A stretch of 64,000 nt of DNA from Stratiolaelaps scimitus (taxonomy: Eukaryota; Arthropoda; Arachnida; Mesostigmata; Laelapidae): the NCBI GenBank assembly GCA_019614645.1, contig JABWDB010000021.1, positions 2,170,001 to 2,234,000 of the forward strand, written 5' to 3'. Position 1 is the first letter of the stretch. Each line of letters begins with the position of its first letter. A model generated the notes under the pieces. It did no database searches and had not been told where the DNA came from. It saw only the letters and a list, made by a program, of their open reading frames with translations. Below are positions 35,041-46,000 of the stretch, piece after piece. The translations under genes and the position numbers were made by a program.

Positions 35041-36096
35041 GGCTGCAACCTTCCGAGCAAGACGCGGATACGATTGCTATTTGACTCCATAGTACCTTCT
35101 CTTACACTTGTTGCCAAAACGCGATATTCATGTTGTTTCATTTACGTTTCTGGTTGCACAAAGTGGCTGGCCTATCGTATCGTTACACATAGATTTGGAC
35201 TGAGTGCGGAGGTCGCTGCTAGAGGACTCCAATCGGCATTTCATTTCCCACTCCACTTGTGTTCATATTTGCAACCTATTTGGACGAACCCAACTCCCTC
35301 GGAGGGGAATCATCTCGGCCATCGATTAAACATTTGCGATTAGCCATGTTCATATTCATTAACCAGAAATAGCATGAACACGCTCACTAAAACACACATT
35401 TCTCGTAGTAGGACGATCTGCCAAAAAATTGAGCACGTGGCCTACAACACTGGTGTGCATATATATTCTTGCATTCCCCTGATTAATCACGGACTAGACA
35501 CGGCTAATGTTATTTGGCACGTCAGATATGTGGCTCACCGATGGGTGCTCATCTTTCAAACATGTTTTGAAAATTCGCGCGCACACATACCTGGGTATTT
35601 GCCATCGATCGATGTCACTTCGTGTGAATTTACATAACTATCCGCTAATAGGCAACTCTTCTCGTCGACGACGTTTCATGGAAATGATGATACTTCGGTG
35701 CTGCAAATGCGTGCCGTCACAAGAAACAATAAATAGTTTTGGCAAAAGCCACCATATTTGTAAACGGGCAACGATTTCCAAACGATTCTCATCTGTTTCT
35801 TCGTTCATTCATCACCTTCGAAGCCGCGGGCAGTGTTTTTCGTATATATATATATATGTGTGTGCCGATTTTAATCATACGTGAATATCGTATATTTTAC
35901 TTTGTTATCTACTCTACTGATGTTTTCAATTGCCCGACAAGCGGCGTTCAGCCGACAACGCATCGGTGGGCATATTTTCAAGGGTAAACACGTAGTCGAC
36001 ACGTTACCAAGTCTCTTGACTTATGTTCAAATGTGAGCTACGGCGAACGCTATTGCCAATGAGAAGATTATTATAGCGGCGGCGCAGCGGATTCGT
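35041..36096. other. Non-coding stretch, nothing assignable
   Basis: Short frames on the plus strand have no motif. A short (TA)n lies at about 35844-35857. Confidence 0.4.
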
Positions 36097-36109
36097 TTGC
36101 TACGGGGCT

Positions 36110-36150
36110 GCGGCGGCTGTTGTTGCTGCTGCTGCTGCCCTGTTTTAGGA
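36110..36150. repeat. GGC/TTG/CTG trinucleotide tract
   Basis: CGGCGGCTGTTGTTGCTGCTGCTGCTG, a local GC-rich spot in AT-rich DNA, directly before an acceptor-like CCCTGTTTTAG. Confidence 0.85.
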
Positions 36151-36315
36151 GTTGCGGTTTCCAACGAGGATGAATATTTAAGAAAAGCAACACGATGTAC
36201 ATGGTACGGAAGCCAACAGACGCGAAGATTTGCTCGGCGGCAATTGGCGAAATCTGTCGCTCGCCGTTCTAAAGGAAAATCAGCCGTTTTTGAAGAAGAA
36301 GACATTCAGGAGTAG
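36151..36315 (+). CDS. Coding-like basic ORF tail (possible 3' exon)
   Basis: After the acceptor-like GCTGCCCTGTTTTAG an open frame of about 54 codons runs to TAG. Its first part is VAVSNEDEYLRKATRCTW. A basic part follows (RRFARRQLAKSVARRSKGK), and it ends in an acidic FEEEDIQE. Composition looks protein-like, but no upstream exon, start codon or family could be found. The reverse strand is also open here, so this may be chance. Confidence 0.22.
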   Translation, partial: VAVSNEDEYLRKATRCTWYGSQQTRRFARRQLAKSVARRSKGKSAVFEEEDIQE

Positions 36316-39300
36316 GAATTTGTTAGCGCTGTCTGTCGCATACGCTATAGATTTTTTATGGGTGGATATCATATATTCGCTGTTTCTCCGATCGTTGTTC
36401 TGGTTGCGTGTCATTGAAAACCGTTGTCCGTTGTTGAGTTGAGCCTTGAAACGGTTCTATTCAGGATGCTGAAGGAAGATAGGAATATATTTCATTCTGC
36501 AGAGGTTATGTGTTCAGAGGTGCAAGGATGTTCTTTCAGTTATTTTGGCGATTTTTCTAACTCGCTTCTCTGATGCCACGATGATCTTGACAAAGTGCAC
36601 TCGTTTTAATTGTTCACAATACTTTAAGGGGACGACGGAACACTACAGGTTATTATCGTCACCAAACTGATGGCTAGGACAAATGCTGAAATTTTATATT
36701 TAGATTAATTAATATGAATACATAAAAGTTGTGAATTGCTTCTGGACCCAGCCCACAATGACTGTACGTTTATTCAACGGCTGGATTACAACCCAATGGT
36801 AAGAAGGCGAGGGAGGGGGTGTTCTGATGCTTGACTTTATTTAGTTTTTGCTGTATTATACATTGCGGCGCAATCTATACCGATAAATTTTGTTTCCATC
36901 TTGTTTACTTATCGTTCAAGTGCTTTTTTTCACAGTTATAAGTGACTCTACCTGTCTCGTTCCCTCTGTCTTTCTCTCTCACACTCACCCACTATGATGG
37001 TCTACTTCACCTAACCATGTGGACCTAGTGCCAATTAGAGCAGCCGCGGGTAACTGCTTCATTACAGTGCCGTTACAATATAAACATTGTTACTAAATAT
37101 CAATTATTATTTTTCCAGAAAAGCTACCTCAGTAATCATAATCGGTAATCCTGTCCACCCCTGAAAGAATGGAAATCTGCCAACAAGGTTGCTGGTGGCG
37201 GAGACCCGACATCGCTCGATCAGCTGAGGTGATCGTATGGACTTCGTAGGCAATCTTACATCCGTTGCCTTGTGTATTGTATAGCTAATTATTATGAACC
37301 AATTTTGTTTTTTGTATTTACATTGATGTATAATTAATATAAGGGAAAACACGTGTATAGGCTCGTTGTAATAAAGTTGAAAAATAGTTAATTGAAATAA
37401 TTCAAAGTGGTTATTAAAGAATTAAACTATATAAACAAGGATGCGTAGTGCCATTTTTTTTCCCAACAACAAAACTACTCCTGCACACCCTCATAGCCAA
37501 TTAGAGTGTGACCTAACGAAAGGGATCTGTCATGTATTGAAATAATAAAATGTAAAGAAAGAAAATATATAAAAGAGGTAGTGTGATTTCAGTGCATATG
37601 TAATTACCTAGAAAAGTCGGATTAGTTGTATCTTAATGTTATTCAATATCAATAGTCATTTGTACTATGGCGACATACGTCTAGAATGAGACGGTCGCAA
37701 GGCTCAGTAGTTACGAAAATGCTACTCTTATCTGATGGTATCCCTGTGCAGCTATGATCCTTTTAATACATCTATAGTAATTATTACCTTGTAAATATCC
37801 TTCTATATCCTCGTGCCGAGTTGTCTTGAGAATATTTACTAATTATCATTATTGTTAAATTTCTCTCAGTCGCCAGCACAAGTAGAACCCACGTTGCATC
37901 AAAAAACCTGAGGGACAGATCGTTATCAGAAAACCTTCCGTTAAGAAACCTAAAATTGGTTTTCGCCGCGCCATCAGCATTACGATTATGTCGGAGTTAT
38001 TGGTGCTAAAAAATATATATATATGATAGCTCAAGCTATTATTCATAGCAGATTGATTCCAGCTAACTTAACCTTTCATTCACTACAAAAAGAACTTCCA
38101 AGTGCGATACCATAGGGTCGTTGATTTGAATACATACAGGACACATGTGGTCTCGTATTTGCAGATTTGTCAATAAGGTTATTATTAATATTATATTGCG
38201 AAACAATGTTTGAGTCGAGCTCAACTGATATGCGCCGCAAGAGCATTGACATCTAATTCTCTATAAGTCACCCCGAGCTAGTTCGTGTAGGTTAGTTGGT
38301 GACTTTAGACAAATAATAAACAAGCTCTTTGACAAAAAGTTAGATATTATCTAGCAATATCTACCAGGCAATATCCAGACATAGGAAATCTCGAATGGAC
38401 CAATGGATTTTCTGCGTACTATATTTTAGGAAACTTGAAACGAAAGGAATGGAAAGCTTTATACCTTGTATAGGATTTAGTAGCTTTTCATCTATTTGCA
38501 ATTCAGCTTATGGGTAAGCGAGTGTTCATGATATCATATTTATGCTTGAGAATGTCTCTCTTGACAGTGAACGATCCATAATAAAAACCAAAAATTCGTT
38601 TCCTAACGATAGGTTGATAACTCGCATTTGGAACTCGAGCGATTTTGCCAAGGTGGTCAGGTGATCAGTCATACTGGGAAGCTCAAGCATATGCATTGTG
38701 TAGTCTGTCAGGCAGTAGGATCCACCGTTTCAACCTCCGGTTGAAATGGCAACAAACACATTTATAAACGATCGTACGGAAATACGATAGTATGACGGAA
38801 ACTTCTATGAGAAGCGGTCAAATCCCAGATTCCGCCAATCTTGCTCGCCCATCTATAGCGACATAGCAAAAATGAAAAGCTGATATACTTGAAGATTCCA
38901 TGTTACTTAATGGTAGACAAACAGCGAGTATAAATCTCCAGTGAATTTAGGAGAGCGATAATGCTGACACACCAAAGCTAAGCTCCCTTCTAAGTAGGAA
39001 CGGTACATTGCGACCACATTAGGCAAATATTAGAACTAGGAAATGTTGGAGATTTCAGTAGTTGAACCCTCTTCACATCAATTCCTCCGTAATGAGCGGT
39101 ACTGCCAGCGGCGCTAGGGAAACATCTTTCGGATAAAGTGCGGGTATGAGGGAGACGATATTCAGGCACGTTAAACGTAACTTTGCGATACGCCGACATT
39201 GAGAATTAATTTAATATAGGATTATCATTGTAATGTTTAATAATATAATGGTGTGCAAGTCGCAAGATCGAAAGTAGCGTTCTTTCTGTTCAGAATTTAA

Positions 39301-39327
39301 AGCATCTTATGACGGAAGTACTCGTTG

Positions 39328-39405
<78 letters not shown>

Positions 39406-40031
39406 AGTGTTGTGGTGGATCTATGTTGAAGAAATATGCCAACCTATAAAGATTCTGTGTGGACGCAACTGATGCTATCTAATTATCATTTGTTTTTAGT
39501 ATTAGTTTGATTCCCCCTTTTCGGCGGCGATAAGAATACCATGTTCAACCTCTAACGCCTAGTAACGATTTATTACTGCCAAGCTAATTGCAATAGGCTA
39601 CTTTCAAATTGTGACAATCCTTTAAAATTCAACACCTTTGTATTTACCTACAAATGATCAAGAGTTTACAATGAAAAAAACATGGCTACATGTAAATTTC
39701 GCCAATTTCTTTAACATAATCGGGCTCACAATTAGTTGCCCCGATTCAACCGTATCCTTTATTTGGCCTATCTTTCAAGCGTCTATCTGCGAGGATCCTT
39801 TGAAAGTTCGCACATATATCCAACTTAACTGGGTTAGTGGGTTAAGCGAGCCATGTCGTCCTTCCCACCTTCCTGTGCCATTGACAAACATATTCACGCG
39901 GGAGACGTAAGGGGTTTGTGTGGAGCCGGCGTGGTACTTGAAAATGTCGAACTTTGTAAGTTGAAATTAAGTGGGTGCGCAAATGTCATTTGAGTAAACA
40001 TGACGACCGAAAGCAACGCTTTCCGCAACTC
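36316..40031. other. Gene-poor AT-rich DNA
   Basis: No supported coding sequence. It holds an 8-bp-stem hairpin TTTCAACC-TCC-GGTTGAAA at 38728 and the (TA)n/(GA)n tract at 39331. Confidence 0.5.
39331..39404. repeat. Compound (TA)n(GA)n microsatellite
   Basis: About 26 TA units pass directly into about 11 GA units. Confidence 0.96.
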
Positions 40032-40307
40032 TTATAGGGATCGGTCGAAATGGCCCTGCCCTCGAAACGGATCTATAGTTGCTCCCCCACCCATAGGAAA
40101 CGATTGAGTATCGAGTTTGCTATTGGCGTTGGCGGTGACGACAGATTCGATGGCCGACACAGATTGGCCGAATAGGAGTAGTAGTAGTACTAACACGTTA
40201 GTGTAACGATATGGAACTATCCATAGAGTCTGGTCGACGGTTGTCTCTATCGGCGTCCTGGAGGAACCGTGAACTAATTGGATCGCGTTAGATCGAATGT
40301 CTAACAT
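40032..40307 (-). CDS. Small ATG-initiated ORF with a hydrophobic segment, unknown
   Basis: 91 codons from a true ATG to TAA. A hydrophobic run (VLVLLLLLFGQSVSA) followed by small residues resembles a signal peptide or membrane anchor, but it starts about 36 residues in, after a polar leader. The rest (ESVVTANANSKLDTQ, MGGGATIDPF) is low in information. No splice partner or family found. It could be a chance frame over a CTA-rich stretch (TACTACTACTACTCC on the minus strand). Confidence 0.22.
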   Translation of the reverse strand: MLDIRSNAIQLVHGSSRTPIETTVDQTLWIVPYRYTNVLVLLLLLFGQSVSAIESVVTANANSKLDTQSFPMGGGATIDPFRGQGHFDRSL

Positions 40308-42012
40308 CGTTTAAAACATCGGCGTTTCTTCGAACAAGAGAGTGCAATTGGACTGCTTACTGCGTCCTGCGGGAGGTTCATTGCGGAGAGTACTCCGACG
40401 CTAAGGCGCTTTGTCAAGCCAAAGAGACCTGTGCGGGCTGTTCCGCCGGCACAGTCGGACGACGCGACCGATGTTCTTTCGATATGCGCCCTAGCGGGAT
40501 GTAGTATTATAGTAAAAGTGCGGGTAGCTCCTAAACAGGATAGCACCTACCAAATCATAACCGAATCAGAGTAACTAGGTCACACATTCAGACACAAGGT
40601 CTATGACATCCCCCTAAGCAGCAGGAGTCCCCTATCCAAGCGTACCATCACCACCACCAGCACCACTGCTAGATCTAGTAGGGGGTCTAAGTAGTAGTCC
40701 TGCCATCCTGAGGCCCAATAACCTTCGTAATTTTGCCGGCAGGCGGAATGCGAAGCAGGGGCGCATGGATCGGGGCCTACTTACCCAATCGACTTCGCTA
40801 AAACTTTGTATTCAACCTCACAGTGTATGGCTGGTTCAGTGGGTCGCTGGATTGGCTGGGTGGAGCCCTCTCTGAACGAAAGTACTCTAACGTTACGTTG
40901 TATTATAGAATATACATTGGAAGATACAGCTGAGTATAATAGTGTAGCATTTTGCATAGCAGCATCTAAACTTGAAGTTCACTTGAGGGTCGCTTCTTGT
41001 TCTTAGAACAGGGCAATTTTTGACAAAATAATCATGCTTACTATATGTAAAAACGCTGCAATGACAGTCCTGAAATGGAAAGCAGAGCATGGTTTGAAGA
41101 ACACGCCGTAGAACACGCCATTAAAGGTTCGCTGTGTAGAGCAAGCTGTATCCATCCAAGCGGTTAGTGATACCCATCCATCTACATATGAGTTCCATTT
41201 GAGAGCCGTTGGTGACATGTGTTAGCGCATTAGGTGCATTGAAGAAAGACTCATGGCTCAAATTTGGCAGCGTCTATTTCTTTGCTGCATTCACATTTTG
41301 GGAAAGTGCACAGTCTAGATGATTAAAGCACTGAGTCAACATTATCTATCGATAGTTTGCATTCGAATGAACGCTGCATAAGCATTAACGGCGTGAATTA
41401 ACGAATGTCTACACAATAGTTTCGGGAACCTTCATGAAGTGATTTGCTATACGTTTTTGATTACATTGCTCTGGTTTTAACGCCACCATTTCTGTGTATA
41501 TGTTCGTGTGCACTAATTCAGTGCTAATTTTAAAGAAGCCGCTGTATTTACTCAAGATCGTATAAATCTAGTCAAAGCGAAATATGAAATGTCAACGCAA
41601 GAACAATCACCGTATACCAATAATAAGATAGCGTAATAAGAAATAATCTATCAGGTTTGTTTTCTGTAGATGGCTGATACGAGAGATGGTGAACGAATAA
41701 TGACAACAGCATTATTCTCTCTAAGCAAAAAGCACGCAAGCTATATACATCTAGGTCATTTTATGAGTGTCTGTGTATTGCATACTGAGCTGACTGTCGG
41801 CGACAAGGGTGTGGGCTTGTGAGAGTGTGTTCTCATCACGTAAGTTTATTTATACGCTACCTTCCGCCACTAGCTTCTGTGATGATGGAACAACATTCGA
41901 TTATGTGAGTCTTGCGTGTCTAAGCTGCCTATATCTTTTACGTTTGTTTAATCGTATCCCGCGAAATCGTGACTTTATCACGATTGCTGTTTTGTCGTTA
42001 CTGACGACGACA
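40308..42012. other. Non-coding stretch, nothing assignable
   Basis: Somewhat GC-richer near 40320-40800, with a CACCACCACCAGCACCACTG tract near 40650. No supported gene. Confidence 0.4.
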
Positions 42013-42108
42013 ATGAAGGTAATTGTTTTGACAGTCGCTTGTTTCATTAAGTCTGCTTACTGCGGTACTATTACCTACGGGCCTAGCTACACTAACCACG
42101 AAGCCTGA
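42013..42108 (+). CDS. Very short ORF with signal-peptide-like start
   Basis: 31 codons from ATG: a Lys then a hydrophobic run (MKVIVLTVACFIKSAYCG), followed by TITYGPSYTNHEA and TGA. The pattern recalls the N-terminus of arthropod cuticle or small secreted proteins, where a first intron often follows MK. Here ATGAAG is followed directly by GTAATT, so the real gene could splice elsewhere. Equally it may be a remnant or chance. Confidence 0.2.
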   Translation: MKVIVLTVACFIKSAYCGTITYGPSYTNHEA

Positions 42109-42188
42109 GTATTCATTGTTGAACGGGACGTCTGAGTGTCTGTCCAATAATTGCAAATAGCTCTCGTGTTAGGTCATTGCTTATCCAC

Positions 42189-42190
<2 letters not shown>

Positions 42191-42229
<39 letters not shown>
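42191..42229. repeat. (TA)n microsatellite
   Basis: About 19 TA units. Confidence 0.95.
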
Positions 42230-42230
<1 letters not shown>

Positions 42231-42299
42231 TATTTATTGGCATAACCAACCAACTATAGGTATAAGTAAATTTCCATACTTCATACCATATCATCCGTT

Positions 42300-43470
42300 G
42301 ATGATGGTGTAGCAGCAGTAGGAGCAGCAGCAGTAGCGCCACAAACAGCAGCTCTTCATGTGTCGCTTGTGTGAGTGTGTGTGTGTGTGTATCTGTCGAT
42401 GCCTTGTGGATGGCTCGACTGTGGTTTGTTGTATGTATTATAGGTAGATAGGTAGGTAGGTAGGTAGCCAGCCATGAACCACCATAGCTAACGTCGACCA
42501 TGTTTCACGGACACGCGATGTCGTCTCTCCACTGTTTAGTGTAGCATTGCATTCGATTGTGCTGTCTGTTATGCAGCACGCTGCTTTGTTGTGTGCGTAT
42601 GTGAGTGTGTGCGTCTCTTTTACACTCGGCCGCGTCCACACAAGAACCATGACGATATCAACGATATAAATGCATAGAGGAATAGCATGTCGAAGCACGC
42701 TCGGCCTTCGCACCATAGCAAGCGAATCGTTCATCCAGCAATCGCCGCCGTCGCCGCCGCCGTCCCGAGATGAATGAATCGATGAATATTCATTCGCGCA
42801 CCAGAGTACTGCACCACCAGGGTCGCGACACGAACAGCAACGGCAGAATCAGCAACAGTATGCCAGACGCCCCCCCCTGTTGTTGTCGCTAGCATACTGT
42901 ATATGAGCATATATTTATATACAAGGCTGTGAGGGCAAGGGGCTTGCTGTTAGATAATGTGTAAGTCTACAGTAATCTGAAGGTATCTATCATATTTCAA
43001 CTGATAACAGATACGTCGTTTTCCGAACATCTTCTTCTTAACAGAAGCTTATTTCTTCCATTCTATAGTCGTCATACACTAGGCTGGTTTCGTCGTCTCT
43101 CCCTCAGCCCATCATCCGTCCATCCACCCAATGTATATGATATAGTGTAGAGAGATAGATACCTATTTTAAAGTGAGATGAGAGCGAAGGGTCTACCGCA
43201 AACGCCTGGATGGTAAGGGCCTATGCGGTACTTCCGTTAGCAGGTCGGTTCAATGCGACCACGTCGAATATGTTCGCGTCTCTGTCTGACGGGAGGCTGC
43301 CATACACACACCGGCCGAGACACACATAGAGAAACACACATAGTCAGGGAGAGAAAGAGAGATAGACACACAGAGCTACTAGGAGTATGTATCGTTATGT
43401 CAATGTGTTGCTGCTGCTGCTGCTACGGGCGCCGCTGTAATAGCGAGTGCAAGTTGTAAATCATCGAAAA
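42300..43470. repeat. Simple-sequence cluster (AGC, GT, TAGG, CA, GAGA, TGC)
   Basis: Short runs in close succession: AGCAGCAGCAG near 42330, GTGTGTGTG near 42373, (TAGG)n near 42445-42465, CGCCGTCGCCGCCGCC near 42746, CACACA/GAGA near 43300-43375 and (TGC)n near 43408-43424. No gene is supported. Confidence 0.8.
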
Positions 43471-44887
43471 CGAGGACATCGCCCAGTTGGTTTGGTGGTA
43501 GAAGAACTAACGTCGTGTCGAGTTCTACTACAATATTATCGTTGCAGTTGCCTGGTAGGCTACCAACACTTATTAATATACGATATCTTGTTGCTAGTCT
43601 ACCAACAAGCGGAGTCTAATAGAAGGCACAACTTAGCCTTAAGCCATCCCAGATGAACTTCTGTTCGGCGGAGACAACAAACAGCCGATATAGAGAGGTG
43701 TTGTTGAGAATCGTAGAACCTGTGAGCGTATGTGTGTTAGCTAGACTTAGCCAGTTTGTGTTAGAGGTCACCTTCCGCTCATCGGTAATCATCGATCAGC
43801 CGAAAATGACTTTTCCTGGCGTCCTACGATACTATCATATATATTTATGTATATTGAATCCATATGTATAGGCTTACCTTTAGTCAGGTGTACGGACTCA
43901 TATATACTTGGAAACTCATTAAACGACTATGCGCTACAGCTACAAAACTTGACTATTAGGTTCTCGTTAAAAAAATAGGATAAATGAGAGTTACAAGGTA
44001 CTGAAGAATTAGAACATTGGTGATTAAAGTATTTACATTATGCCGTAAACACAGAAAATATTACAGTATACAATAGTTATTGGAACATATAACAACTTGA
44101 ACGCAAACCTTTCTAACAGCTAAGAAAATATAACCGCTAGTACTGTTTAATGTGTTCGAAATATTACAAATAAATGTCTGCTGAAATTCAAATAATATGA
44201 ATATAATTCGTGTAAGATATGCTTACTAATACATATATGTAGCACATAAACCACAAAGTTCATGTCGATTGCTAAGATCAATGTTTCATCCTCTTTGACT
44301 AATCTCAGGTCCATCAGAGTCTGGCAATCAGATATATTTCAACTTCTGATATTTATTTATCACCGAGATCAATCATAATACCGCCAAATCATCTTATCAT
44401 TATCATCATTAAAGGAATGAAATCGACATGAAGGACCTAGATTATTTCGATGTTCTCCATTTTATAAGATGTAGCCACTTTCAATGTGCGTTGATTTCAC
44501 ACAAGATAAGTTGCCGTCAATTCGAAAACATAATAAATCTGAGTCGAGTTGAAAAAAATTTCACCAAAACGATTTGTCGTGAATTATTGATCACCGCTAG
44601 TTCTCGACAGAGTTTACAAGGTTTGGCGTTATTTCACCAATCGAACTGTCCAGTAACCCATCGCGTAGCCTTATTTTAGCTGATTTCGAAATATTAATAT
44701 AATACTTAGTGTAAACATCTTCTAGCACGTGATCTAGCTCTTTATAAGCGCCGTGGCAGGAAGAACACTTGGATGTAGAGCGCTTAGGAAGAACGGTATG
44801 AGAATACACTGAGCTAGAGTCACTGGTCGCGTTTCTTTTCAATGAGAAGGAGAACATGTATATTAGATAGGGAAGCTTCTTGAACGA
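43471..44887. other. Non-coding stretch, nothing assignable
   Basis: AT-rich; short frames only. A frame at 44428-44679 (plus) might be the decayed upstream part of the transposase-like remnant that follows, but no motif is clear. Confidence 0.35.
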
Positions 44888-45546
44888 ATGCTACGAAGAA
44901 GGCTTATAGCTATGTTAGAAGGAAATTATGTACTATCCGATTTCAGATTGGCTAACCTGCTCTTTGATTCACTTCAGGATAACACACTCGACCTCACCAC
45001 TGACACTGAAGTTCACAGCGACAGTGCTATTTACTATATAGGCTATTTCTTTGAGAGAAGGCTATCTAATGTATCTCAAATGGGGGAGCCACCAACAAAC
45101 CACAATGCTGTGAGACAATGGAGTTTCACAGGAAGGCGTTTTATCACTTACCCTGTGCTTAACTGCGTTAGCGACAACAACAGCTGACGATGTAACAAAA
45201 AAAAAGTATCCCTCTCCTTCTACACTCTGATGACACAGTCCTCTGGATTATGCTGTCTTGAAGGATGATATACCCGATAGTGGCTCTGAAGACAGAAGAC
45301 GCTAAAGAATGTGATGAAATCAGTATCAAGTTTAGGCCTGGTTATTAAGGCACGTGAAGCGATAGCATTTAATACTCTCTGTAGGCGGATCGTGAACATT
45401 AAAAGTGGTGACGTTTCCATTGCGTCAAGCGCAATAAGTTCTTCAGGATTCATCTCTGAGTTGACGCGAAGTAGGTTAATGAAATTTATTGTTCCAAAAC
45501 ACATGCAAAAATGTGGGAAGTTTTCTCGTAAACGTTCGTGAAGCAA
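44888..45546 (+). pseudogene. Possible P-element/THAP9-like transposase remnant
   Basis: A plus-strand frame from 44888 contains SDFRLANLLFDSLQDN and then SAIYYIGYFFERRLSN. The latter recalls the YIAGYVxRKL block near the C-terminus of P-element/THAP9-type transposases. About 120 bp further, in another frame, come SLGLVIKAREAIAFN, SGDVSIASSAI and SGFISELTRSRL. Stops and frame changes separate the blocks, so if correct it is a dead copy. Assignment rests on a short motif and memory of the family; the reverse strand is also open over 45220-45546. Confidence 0.3.
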
Positions 45547-45977
45547 TGAATATAGTTCACGATGATGTAATTCATGTTCTATCGATACAGGTAAGAAGTT
45601 CGAGTGGCAAAAAGTCGATAGATACGTCTGTTCACGCTAAATCGGTTGCTCGCATTAGAGATACACTCGTGTGGGGGAGAAAGCCATCTCGCTTCTTATT
45701 AAATTTGTGATAATTTCCAGCTGGAATAAAGGGTTAATAATAATATGTAGATCAACTATTGCTAAATATGAATGTGATCTGACCTGAAACCGGCGAGAAA
45801 GCGATTATAAACTCGTCGGGGTTACGAATGTAAGTGAGAGCTGATGCAAAATGTATTATATAATGTGACAGCTCTCTTTTTTGTTTCTAATGTTGTGGCC
45901 AATACTCGCTATTCATCCTATTCGTTACATCCCATATAAATCTAATTTAGAAACAGAAGAAAACATGCGCTATCAAT

Positions 45978-46000
45978 ACAAAAGAGAGAGAGAGAGAGAG
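45978..46000. repeat. (GA)n microsatellite
   Basis: About 11 GA units. Confidence 0.9.

Noticed and set aside
35074..35884. Series of 87-125-codon plus-strand frames
   Set aside because: No homology, no splice support, and one runs into a TA tract; composition matches non-coding DNA.
38728..38746. 8-bp hairpin TTTCAACC-TCC-GGTTGAAA as a regulatory element
   Set aside because: Short stems of this size occur by chance in AT-rich DNA and nothing nearby suggests a transcript.
42300..43470. CRISPR-like or satellite array
   Set aside because: The repeats are different simple-sequence runs with no common unit or regular spacing.
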